Assembly: GCA_910584325.1 (NCBI GenBank)
Contig: CAJTZH010000038.1
Location: 1-24,278 of the forward strand
Reading direction: 5' to 3'
Origin: an uncultured Lachnospiraceae bacterium
GTDB taxonomy: Bacteria; Bacillota; Clostridia; Lachnospirales; Lachnospiraceae
DNA: 24,278 bases
Positions 7,314 to 15,066 of the stretch are shown piece by piece (the first letter of the stretch is position 1; every line of letters begins with the position of its first letter). Made by a program: the position numbers and the translations under genes. Under the pieces are notes generated by a model. It saw nothing but the letters and a program-made list of their open reading frames with translations, was not told the origin of the DNA and did not search any database.

Positions 7314-8378
7314 ATGAAAAAGATCGGTTTATGGTGCTGGCTTTTAACAAAAAGGCAATTAAAAAATACAATGTTTCTTTTAATATTGCTGCTGATTCCG
7401 GTAACGGCGTTTATTACGTCGCGGATAGATGGATTTCAGGAGTCTGAGACGCTCCTGGTGGCGCTATATGCAAGGGATGACGACGAAATGGCGGTTGATA
7501 CCATCGAAAATCTGCTGGCAGATACGGATACATACAGTTTTTATCTTTGCGGTTCACAAGAAGAGCTCATGCAGGACGTACAAAAAGGAAGAGCGGAGTG
7601 CGGATACATTTTCGGTGAGAATATAACGGAGCGTGTAACGCAGGAGAACTATAAAAATAATATTATTCAGGTCAAAAAGAAGGGGTCTGTCATTGCCGAT
7701 TCCGTCAACGAAACGGTATTCTGTTCGTTCTTTCGCTTTTTTACGAAAAATATGATTTTAGAGTATGTAAAAAATAACGAGAAGTTTGCAGGTATGGATT
7801 CTGACGGATTGTTACAGCTTAGCGGGGCGTTTGATTCCTATTTAGCAGGAAATCAGACGTTTCATGTAGAATTCAGGGTGCTTGGCAGCGGTGAAGGCTT
7901 TTTGGAGACAGAAGTTCTTGAAGCAGGAAGCGCGTCTTTTCCGCTTAAAAATATAATGGCGGTTCTGATGATGACCGGGGCGCTGTTAGGTGTTCTTGGC
8001 TGGCTTTCGGACAAGGAAAGAGGCGTTTTCACGCCAATGAGATATGATTTTGTTACAATCAGCAGAACGCTTTACGTCCTGGTTCCCACTATGCTTCTTG
8101 CAGTGTGTTCTCTTTGCGCTATGGCGGCTGCCGGAACAATGACGTCCTTGGGCAGAGAAATTCTGGCAATGTTTGTGTATGTGATTTTGCTGACCGTTGT
8201 GGGAATGCTTGCGACTTATTTTGTAAAAAGGAGCATATGGATTGTCAGCGCGTTTCCGGTGCTTGTTATAGGAAGCCTGATTCTGTGCCCCGTATTCATT
8301 GATTTATCGGTGTATATCCCGGGAATCAGATATGTACAGAAACTTTTTCTGCCATATTATTACATGGCAATGTTTTAA
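7314..8378 (+). CDS. ABC-2 type transporter permease, second subunit
   Basis: A 354-aa partner of the preceding permease, starting four bases after its stop. A basic N-terminus and one helix (about 15-33) precede a ~180-residue outside domain, then about four hydrophobic helices (217-235, 251-274, 278-305 and 309-325). It ends soon afterwards with YYYMAMF, so it appears to lack the last one or two helices of its partner. No frameshift is obvious, since the stop is clean and a terminator-like hairpin follows 50 bases later. Probably the second half of a heterodimeric exporter. Confidence 0.85.
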   Translation: MKKIGLWCWLLTKRQLKNTMFLLILLLIPVTAFITSRIDGFQESETLLVALYARDDDEMAVDTIENLLADTDTYSFYLCGSQEELMQDVQKGRAECGYIFGENITERVTQENYKNNIIQVKKKGSVIADSVNETVFCSFFRFFTKNMILEYVKNNEKFAGMDSDGLLQLSGAFDSYLAGNQTFHVEFRVLGSGEGFLETEVLEAGSASFPLKNIMAVLMMTGALLGVLGWLSDKERGVFTPMRYDFVTISRTLYVLVPTMLLAVCSLCAMAAAGTMTSLGREILAMFVYVILLTVVGMLATYFVKRSIWIVSAFPVLVIGSLILCPVFIDLSVYIPGIRYVQKLFLPYYYMAMF

Positions 8379-8387
8379 AACTTTTCC

Positions 8388-8416
8388 TTGCAACAGCATA
8401 AAATATATGTTACCAT
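8388..8416 (+). promoter_or_regulatory. Possible carAB promoter
   Basis: TTGCAA (8388-8393) and TACCAT (8411-8416) are separated by 17 bases. Each matches consensus at only four or five positions. If used, transcription would start about 8423 and run at once into the hairpin at 8428-8476. Confidence 0.3.
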
Positions 8417-8427
8417 GTATGAAATAG

Positions 8428-8476
8428 AAAAAAGACTACTGATGGGCTGATTATGCCTTGATTGTCTTTTTTTTTT
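8428..8476 (+). terminator. Hairpin with long T-tract: terminator of the ABC operon or carA leader attenuator
   Basis: AAAAAAGAC (8428-8436) pairs with GTCTTTTTT (8464-8472), and the T-run continues to 8476. A short inner GGGC/GCCT stem lies within the 27-base loop region. It is 50 bases after the permease stop and 39 bases before carA. Terminating the ABC operon is the plain reading; attenuation of carAB would need the weak promoter just upstream. I see no PyrR-binding consensus. Confidence 0.6.
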
Positions 8477-8514
8477 GCGAAAATACTTATGTGAAAGGTT
8501 TATTTGGTGGAAAG

Positions 8515-9588
8515 ATGAAAGCTTTTTTAATCCTTGAAGACGGTACTGTTTTCGCCGGGACAAGCATCGGAGCAGCCAGAGAAGTTATCAGCGAAATCGT
8601 ATTCAATACTTCGATGACCGGTTATCTTGAAGTGCTGACGGACCCTTCTTACGCAGGGCAGGCGGTGACGATGACATATCCGCTGATAGGGAATTACGGA
8701 ATTTGCCGCAGTGACATGGAATCCCTAAAAGCATGGCATGACGGTTTTATCGTTAGAGAATTATCAAGAATTCCGAGCAATTTCAGAAGTGAATATTCTA
8801 TTCAACAGTTCTTAATCGAAAATGATATTCCGGGCATCAGCGGTATTGATACAAGAGCGTTGACCAAAATCCTTAGGGAAAAGGGAACGATGAACGGGAT
8901 GATTACAACAAATGAACATTATGACCTTTCCGTTATTATACCACAAATAAAAGCATTTAAAGCAGCGAAAGTAGTAGAAAAAGTTACATGTAAAGAGAAA
9001 TATACATTAAAGGGCAGCGGATTAAAAGTTGCGCTGATGGATTTTGGCGCGAAGAAAAACATTGCCCGTTCATTGAACGAAAGAGGGTGCGAAGTGACGG
9101 TTTATCCGGCTCTGACTACGGCGGAGGAAATCCTTGCCGCAAAGCCGGACGGAATTATGCTGTCGAATGGTCCGGGCGACCCGAAGGATTGTGTTTCTAT
9201 TATTGAAGAAATCAAAAAGCTGTATCAATCCAATGTACCGATTTTCGCGATTTGCCTTGGACATCAGCTGATGGCGCTGGCAACGGGAGCGGACACCCAT
9301 AAATTAAAATACGGACACAGAGGCGTGAACCATCCCGTTAAGGATTTGAAGACAGGAAGAGTGTATATTTCTTCACAGAACCACGGTTATGTGGTAGATG
9401 AAACGACATTAAATCCTGCCGTGGCAAAGTCCGCCTTTATCAATGTAAACGATAAGACAAATGAAGGTCTTGAATATGTCGGGAAAAACATTTTCACGGT
9501 GCAGTTCCACCCGGAGGCATGCGGAGGTCCGCAGGATACGGCGTATCTCTTTGACCGGTTTATCGACATGATGGGAGGTACAAAATAA
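8515..9588 (+). CDS. carA: Carbamoyl phosphate synthetase small (glutaminase) subunit
   Basis: Hydrolyses glutamine and passes ammonia to CarB for carbamoyl phosphate, used for arginine and pyrimidines. The 357 aa are standard. The N-terminal CarA domain (LEDGTVFAG, then FNTSMTGYLEVLTDPSY) is followed by a class I glutamine amidotransferase domain with the triad C247 (FAICLGHQ), H332 and E334 (QFHPEA) and the SNGPGDP oxyanion motif at about 217-223. ATG 8515 is chosen; the open frame extends 19 codons further upstream to a TTG, but those codons translate the T-tract and have no homology. The stop TAA shares its last base with the ATG of carB. Confidence 0.97.
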   Translation: MKAFLILEDGTVFAGTSIGAAREVISEIVFNTSMTGYLEVLTDPSYAGQAVTMTYPLIGNYGICRSDMESLKAWHDGFIVRELSRIPSNFRSEYSIQQFLIENDIPGISGIDTRALTKILREKGTMNGMITTNEHYDLSVIIPQIKAFKAAKVVEKVTCKEKYTLKGSGLKVALMDFGAKKNIARSLNERGCEVTVYPALTTAEEILAAKPDGIMLSNGPGDPKDCVSIIEEIKKLYQSNVPIFAICLGHQLMALATGADTHKLKYGHRGVNHPVKDLKTGRVYISSQNHGYVVDETTLNPAVAKSAFINVNDKTNEGLEYVGKNIFTVQFHPEACGGPQDTAYLFDRFIDMMGGTK

Positions 9589-12500
9589 TGCCATTGAATA
9601 AAGAAATCAAAAAAGTTATGGTAATCGGTTCCGGTCCTATCGTAATCGGTCAGGCGGCAGAGTTTGACTACGCGGGAACGCAGGCGTGCCGTTCCCTGAA
9701 AGAAGAGGGACTTGAAGTTGTGCTGGTCAATTCCAATCCGGCGACGATTATGACGGATAAGGATATTGCGGATGAAGTTTATATTGAGCCGCTTACCGTA
9801 AAAGCCCTGGAGCAGATTATATTAAAAGAAAAACCGGACAGCCTGCTGCCGACGCTCGGAGGACAGGCAGGACTGAATCTCGCGATGGAGATTGAAGAGT
9901 CCGGATTTTTAAAAGAACATCATGTCAGGTTAATCGGAACAACTTCGCTTACGATAAAGAAAGCGGAGGACCGTCTGGAATTTAAGACGACAATGGAGAA
10001 AATCGGCGAGCCGGTGGCGGCGTCGCTTGTTGTGGAAAATGTGCAGGACGGTATCAATTTTGCCGCTCAAATAGGTTATCCGGTCGTACTTCGCCCGGCG
10101 TATACGCTAGGCGGAAGCGGCGGCGGTATCGCCCATAACGTACAGGAGCTTGAGGATATTCTTGCCAACGGACTCCGGTTAAGCCGTGTGGGACAGGTTC
10201 TTGTGGAACGCTGTATCGCGGGCTGGAAAGAAATTGAGTATGAAGTAATGCGTGATGGCGCAGGGAACTGCATTACTGTTTGTAATATGGAAAACATTGA
10301 CCCGGTAGGCGTTCATACGGGCGACAGTATTGTCGTCGCGCCGTCGCAGACGTTGTCGGATAAAGAATATCAGATGCTGCGTACCTCCGCGTTAAATATT
10401 ATCACGGAGCTGGGAATTACAGGGGGCTGTAATGTGCAGTATGCCCTGCACCCGGAGAGTTTTGAGTATTGCGTAATCGAAGTAAACCCGCGTGTAAGCC
10501 GTTCGTCCGCGCTTGCATCTAAGGCGACCGGTTATCCGATTGCGAAAGTCGCAGCGAAGATTGCTATTGGATATACGCTGGATGAAATAAAGAATGCCGT
10601 GACGCAAAAGACGTATGCCAGTTTTGAACCAACACTGGACTATTGTGTTGTGAAACTGCCGAGACTTCCGTTTGATAAGTTCATTACGGCAAAGAGGACA
10701 CTGACGACGCAGATGAAGGCGACCGGCGAAGTTATGAGTATCTGTACGAATTTTGAAGGCGGTCTGATGAAAGCAATCCGTTCCCTCGAGCAGCATGTAG
10801 ATTCCCTGATGTCTTACGATTTCAGCGGGTTGAGTGTCGAGGAGCTGGAAGAGCAGCTTGCCAAGGTTGACGACAGAAGAATCTGGGTCATTGCGGAAGC
10901 GCTGCGCAGGAACATGGAGCCGGAACGAATTAACGAGATTACGAAAATAGATTTGTGGTTTATCGATAAGATACAGATTATCGTGAATATGGAGGAGGCT
11001 TTAAGAAGTAAACCTCTCACGAAGGAGCTTCTTGAAGAAGCGAAGAAAATTGAATTTCCGGACAATGTGATTGCGCGTTTAACCGGCAGGACGGAAAACG
11101 AAATTAAGGAATTAAGGCATGGATACAATATCCGCGCGGCATACAAGATGGTGGATACCTGTGCCGCGGAATTTGAGGCAGCAACGCCGTATTACTATTC
11201 ATGCTATGGCAGTGAAAACGAAGCGGTGGATACCAGGCCGGCAAAGAAAGTGCTGGTGCTGGGTTCCGGTCCTATCCGAATCGGACAGGGAATTGAATTT
11301 GACTACTGTTCCGTACACTGTACATGGGCATTTAAAAAAGAAGGCTATGAGACTATTATTATCAACAACAATCCGGAAACAGTGAGCACGGACTTTGATA
11401 TTGCGGATAAGCTGTATTTTGAACCGCTTACACCGGAGGACGTAGAAAGTATCGTTGATATTGAAAAGCCGGACGGAGCGGTTGTTCAGTTTGGCGGACA
11501 GACAGCAATCAAACTGACGGAGAGCCTTATGAAGATGGGCGTTCCGATTCTCGGTACAAGCGCCAAAGATGTTGACGCGGCGGAAGACAGGGAATTGTTT
11601 GACAAGATTCTTGAGGAATGTAAGATTCCAAGACCGCAGGGGCATACGGTATTTACGCGTGAGGAGGCAATTAAAGCCGCAAATGAGCTGGGATACCCGG
11701 TGCTTGTCAGACCGTCCTATGTGCTTGGCGGACAGGGAATGCAGATTGCAATTTCTGACGAGGATGTTTCCCAGTTTATGGATATTATCAACAGAATCCA
11801 GCAGGACCACCCGATTCTTGTGGACAAGTATCTGATTGGCAAGGAAATTGAGGTTGATGCCGTATGCGACGGACAGGATATTTTGATTCCGGGAATTATG
11901 GAGCATATCGAACGGGCGGGCATCCATTCCGGCGACAGTATTTCCGTTTATCCTGCGCAGTCTATCAGTGAGAGCGCAAAGGATACGATAGTGGAATATA
12001 CGAAGAGGCTTGCAAGGGCGCTGCATGTGAAAGGATTAATTAATATCCAGTTCATTGTGTGCGGCGACGAAGTATTCGTGATTGAGGTAAATCCTCGTTC
12101 TTCCCGTACCGTACCATATATCAGCAAGGTGACGGGAATTCCGATTGTCAAACTTGCGACGAGCGTGATTATCGGAAATACGATTAAGGGACTTGGATAT
12201 GAACCGGGGCTTCAGAAGGCGTCGCCATATATCGCCATTAAGATGCCGGTATTCTCATTTGAGAAAATCCGTGGCGCGGATATCAGTCTGGGACCGGAAA
12301 TGAAGTCGACGGGCGAGTGTCTCGGTATTTCGTCAAACTTTAACGAGGCACTTTATAAAGCGTTTCAGGGCGCGGGAATCAATCCGACAAAACATAAGCA
12401 GATTATTATGACAATCCGCAAAGAGGACAGAGAAGAAGCGATTGATATCGGCAGAAGATTTGAGGCGCTCGGGTATAAGATTTTTGCGACGAGAGGCACG

Positions 12501-12785
12501 GCGAGGGATTTAAATAACGCCGGCGTCCACGCGGTCAAGGTCAATAAACTGGAGCAGGAGGCGCCGACGCTTCTCGACCTGCTTTTGGAGCATAAAATTG
12601 ATTTGGTTATTGACACGCCGTCAAGTGGTGTGGAGCATGCAAAAGATGGTTTCTTAATTCGTCGTACCGCAATCGAAACAGGCGTTACCTGCCTTACAAG
12701 CATTGATACGGCGAAAGCATTGATATCCAGTCTTGAGGTTGCGCATGCCAAAGAGTTCCAGCTTGTCAATATAGCGGAAATTTAA
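9588..12785 (+). CDS. carB: Carbamoyl phosphate synthetase large subunit
   Basis: Makes carbamoyl phosphate from bicarbonate, ammonia and two ATP. The 1065 aa are full length with the expected internal duplication: an N-terminal half starting VMVIGSGPIVIGQAAEFDYA and a second half starting about residue 556 with LVLGSGPIRIGQGIEFDYC, each with an ATP-grasp domain. Loops such as RPAYTLGGSGGG and RPSYVLGGQGMQ, and the EVNPR motifs (one in each half), are present. The last ~130 residues form the MGS-like allosteric domain (KIFATRGTARDL, then DLVIDTP), where effectors bind in related enzymes. It overlaps carA by one base, so translation is coupled, and it is closed by a strong terminator. Confidence 0.98.
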   Translation: MPLNKEIKKVMVIGSGPIVIGQAAEFDYAGTQACRSLKEEGLEVVLVNSNPATIMTDKDIADEVYIEPLTVKALEQIILKEKPDSLLPTLGGQAGLNLAMEIEESGFLKEHHVRLIGTTSLTIKKAEDRLEFKTTMEKIGEPVAASLVVENVQDGINFAAQIGYPVVLRPAYTLGGSGGGIAHNVQELEDILANGLRLSRVGQVLVERCIAGWKEIEYEVMRDGAGNCITVCNMENIDPVGVHTGDSIVVAPSQTLSDKEYQMLRTSALNIITELGITGGCNVQYALHPESFEYCVIEVNPRVSRSSALASKATGYPIAKVAAKIAIGYTLDEIKNAVTQKTYASFEPTLDYCVVKLPRLPFDKFITAKRTLTTQMKATGEVMSICTNFEGGLMKAIRSLEQHVDSLMSYDFSGLSVEELEEQLAKVDDRRIWVIAEALRRNMEPERINEITKIDLWFIDKIQIIVNMEEALRSKPLTKELLEEAKKIEFPDNVIARLTGRTENEIKELRHGYNIRAAYKMVDTCAAEFEAATPYYYSCYGSENEAVDTRPAKKVLVLGSGPIRIGQGIEFDYCSVHCTWAFKKEGYETIIINNNPETVSTDFDIADKLYFEPLTPEDVESIVDIEKPDGAVVQFGGQTAIKLTESLMKMGVPILGTSAKDVDAAEDRELFDKILEECKIPRPQGHTVFTREEAIKAANELGYPVLVRPSYVLGGQGMQIAISDEDVSQFMDIINRIQQDHPILVDKYLIGKEIEVDAVCDGQDILIPGIMEHIERAGIHSGDSISVYPAQSISESAKDTIVEYTKRLARALHVKGLINIQFIVCGDEVFVIEVNPRSSRTVPYISKVTGIPIVKLATSVIIGNTIKGLGYEPGLQKASPYIAIKMPVFSFEKIRGADISLGPEMKSTGECLGISSNFNEALYKAFQGAGINPTKHKQIIMTIRKEDREEAIDIGRRFEALGYKIFATRGTARDLNNAGVHAVKVNKLEQEAPTLLDLLLEHKIDLVIDTPSSGVEHAKDGFLIRRTAIETGVTCLTSIDTAKALISSLEVAHAKEFQLVNIAEI

Positions 12786-12826
12786 CAACATATTTGATAT
12801 GAGAGCTACATGAACCGGTTTCATCT

Positions 12827-12884
12827 GCCCCGGATATTCTTTTGATTATAAAAGTGATATTCGGGGCGTTTTTTCGCTTTTTTT
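12827..12884 (+). terminator. Strong intrinsic terminator after carB
   Basis: The stem GCCCCGGATAT (12827-12837) pairs with the right arm ending CGGGGC at 12867 (11 bp, one G-U). An inner CTTTT/AAAAG extends it. T-tracts follow at 12869-12874 and 12878-12884. A textbook terminator. Confidence 0.9.
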
Positions 12885-12895
12885 CATGACTTTTA

Positions 12896-12924
12896 TTGAC
12901 ATTAAATGTAGATTTATCTATAAT
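12896..12924 (+). promoter_or_regulatory. Consensus sigma-A promoter of the dockerin/cohesin operon
   Basis: A perfect TTGACA (12896-12901) and a perfect TATAAT (12919-12924) with a 17-base spacer; transcription should begin near 12931, 28 bases before the ATG at 12959. No operator-like repeat is obvious, suggesting strong basal expression. Confidence 0.88.
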
Positions 12925-12958
12925 TATATGTAATTATGGAAATTAAGGAGTGTCATGA

Positions 12959-15055
12959 ATGGGTAAGAACAGATTGGGAAGGAATATCCGCAGGATAATC
13001 TGCGCACTTTGTGTGCTTTTTATGCTGGTGCCGGTTTGGGTAAGGTATCCGCAGTTTTTTATGCAGGAAGTATCTGCCGCGCAGAACGGAAAAGTAAACG
13101 GGGACCTGGTAAATGTGCGTGTGGGAGCGGGTACGAGCAGCGATTATCTGCGGGGGCCTGACGGGAAGAAAATCCAGCTCAATACCAATCATGAAGTAAC
13201 CATTCTCGGAGGAGCCAACGCAAGCGACGGTTCCCTCTGGTATCAGATATCCTTTTATTACGGCGGCGCTACTTACACAGGGTATATACATAGCGAGTTT
13301 ATCAATATAATTAATAACGTTACTTATGTAGAGGACGCTGATTTTGAAAGTTATCTGAATGCGCAGGGATTTCCTGACAGTTATAAGAACGCTTTGCGTA
13401 ATCTGCACACACAATATCCGAAATGGACGTTTCTCGCGGACCATCTCAATTACGACTGGAACGTTGTTTTGGACAACCAGAGTCTGGTAGGGCGTAATCT
13501 TGTGGAAAAAAACAATATCAGTTCATGGAAATCAGCAGAGCCCGGGGCGTATGATTATTCGTCAGGCACATGGTACGGATTTGACGGCGCTAACTGGGTA
13601 GCGGCGTCACGAGAGCTTGTAGCGTATTGCCTTGATCCGAGAAATTTCCTGGACAGCAGTTCTGTTTTTCAGTTTCAAAAACTTGCGTATGACGCGAATA
13701 TACATACATTAACAGGTGTGGAGAGTGTTATTTCCAATACATTTATGGCGGGAACATCTATTTCCGATGATAACGGTGGAACAATGACCTACGCGCAGGC
13801 AATCTTTTTTTCAGCGCAGATAACAGGCGTCAGTCCGTACCACCTTGCGTCAAGAATTATCCAGGAAGTAGGAGCGAACGGCAGTTCGCCGAGTATTTCC
13901 GGTTCTGTCGCGGGGTATGAAGGACTTTATAATTATTACAATCAGGGAGCATACGCGCATGACGGAAGAAGCGCGGTTACAAACGGTTTGATTTACGCCA
14001 GGGAGAAAGGCTGGACGAGCCGTTTTAAAGCAGTTGCCCAGGGAGCGGAATATATCGGAAAGAACTATATTAATATCGGTCAGAATACACTTTATTATGA
14101 GAAATTTGATTTTGTAGGCACACCGTATACGCATCAGTATATGACGAATATACTGGCACCGTCCAGTGAAGCGGCGAATGTGGCGAAGGGATATACGGAA
14201 GAGATGCGAAAGAATATGGCCCTTATTTTTGTTATCCCGGTGTTCAATAATATGCCGGCAGATGCCTGTCAAAGGCCGACCGGGGACGGCAGTCCTAATA
14301 ATGTATTGAATGCGCTGACGGTTGACGGCTATAATCTGACGCCGACGTTCAGTAAGTTCACATATGAGTATGACATTATTGTCGGTAAAGATGTGGCGTC
14401 CATCAATGTTGCCGCCAGTACGCTTGATTCTTCGGCGAAACTGGAAGGAGCAGGCAATATCGGACTTGTCGAGGGAACCAATACGATTATGATTAAGGTA
14501 ACGGCGGCAAACGGTGATGTGAGAAATTATACACTTCGCGTTTACAGGGGAGATACATCAACGCTGCCGAATATAAATCCACCGGGCACAACGCCGTCGG
14601 TGCCGAATACGCCGAGCGGCGTGACGAATTATCAGATAATAACGAACTACAGTCTTGACAATACGAACGGTTATATTACAGGTATCCAGCCGGAAACTTC
14701 CGCAGCGGATTTCCTGAAAGGAATTAAGACCAGCGAGGGCGAGGCATATGTCTTGAATCCTGACGGTACGATTAACGCAGGGATTGTCGCGACAGGCAAC
14801 CAGATACTGTTTGTAGATAAAGAGGGGAAGGAAGCAAGGCGGTATACGGTAATTATTTATGGCGATACTGACGGTGACGGTAAAATAACAAGTCTTGACC
14901 TGCTCTACATCAAACGCCATATTTTGCAGGTTAATACGTTGTCGGGAGCATATTTGCAGGCGGCGGATGCGGACAGAAAGTATGACGGCGTAACAAGCAT
15001 GGATTTATTGTACCTGAAGAGACATATTCTTGCTGTTACGACAATTCAGCAGTAA
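12959..15055 (+). CDS. Secreted SH3/glucosaminidase wall hydrolase with C-terminal dockerin
   Basis: A 698-aa exported protein. Modules: a signal peptide (1 to about 41, cleavage near VSAA), a bacterial SH3-like domain (about 44-118), a helical segment (about 126-175, SYKNALRNLHTQYPKW), an endo-beta-N-acetylglucosaminidase domain (about 176-430) with the probable catalytic Glu in RIIQEVGA (E303), a cadherin-like beta-sandwich (about 447-530), a Pro/Thr/Ser linker, a small beta domain (about 555-634) and a type I-like dockerin (635-691). The dockerin has two repeats ending TSLDLLYIKRHIL and TSMDLLYLKRHIL; the first has a complete calcium loop (D636, D638, D640, D647). The start at ATG 12959 is set by AAGGAG eight bases upstream. 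The next gene, 11 bases on, encodes a membrane-anchored cohesin-like protein, its likely docking partner. The predicted activity is peptidoglycan remodelling at the surface. Confidence 0.9.
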   Translation: MGKNRLGRNIRRIICALCVLFMLVPVWVRYPQFFMQEVSAAQNGKVNGDLVNVRVGAGTSSDYLRGPDGKKIQLNTNHEVTILGGANASDGSLWYQISFYYGGATYTGYIHSEFINIINNVTYVEDADFESYLNAQGFPDSYKNALRNLHTQYPKWTFLADHLNYDWNVVLDNQSLVGRNLVEKNNISSWKSAEPGAYDYSSGTWYGFDGANWVAASRELVAYCLDPRNFLDSSSVFQFQKLAYDANIHTLTGVESVISNTFMAGTSISDDNGGTMTYAQAIFFSAQITGVSPYHLASRIIQEVGANGSSPSISGSVAGYEGLYNYYNQGAYAHDGRSAVTNGLIYAREKGWTSRFKAVAQGAEYIGKNYINIGQNTLYYEKFDFVGTPYTHQYMTNILAPSSEAANVAKGYTEEMRKNMALIFVIPVFNNMPADACQRPTGDGSPNNVLNALTVDGYNLTPTFSKFTYEYDIIVGKDVASINVAASTLDSSAKLEGAGNIGLVEGTNTIMIKVTAANGDVRNYTLRVYRGDTSTLPNINPPGTTPSVPNTPSGVTNYQIITNYSLDNTNGYITGIQPETSAADFLKGIKTSEGEAYVLNPDGTINAGIVATGNQILFVDKEGKEARRYTVIIYGDTDGDGKITSLDLLYIKRHILQVNTLSGAYLQAADADRKYDGVTSMDLLYLKRHILAVTTIQQ

Positions 15056-15066
15056 AGGGGAAATAA

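Noticed and set aside
8458..8514. TTG-started 19-codon N-terminal extension of carA
   Set aside because: It translates the T-tract of a hairpin and gives residues with no match to CarA; ATG 8515 gives the normal start.
11199..12026. 275-codon minus-strand frame inside carB
   Set aside because: A long antisense shadow caused by codon bias; the plus strand is an uninterrupted, well-conserved CarB.
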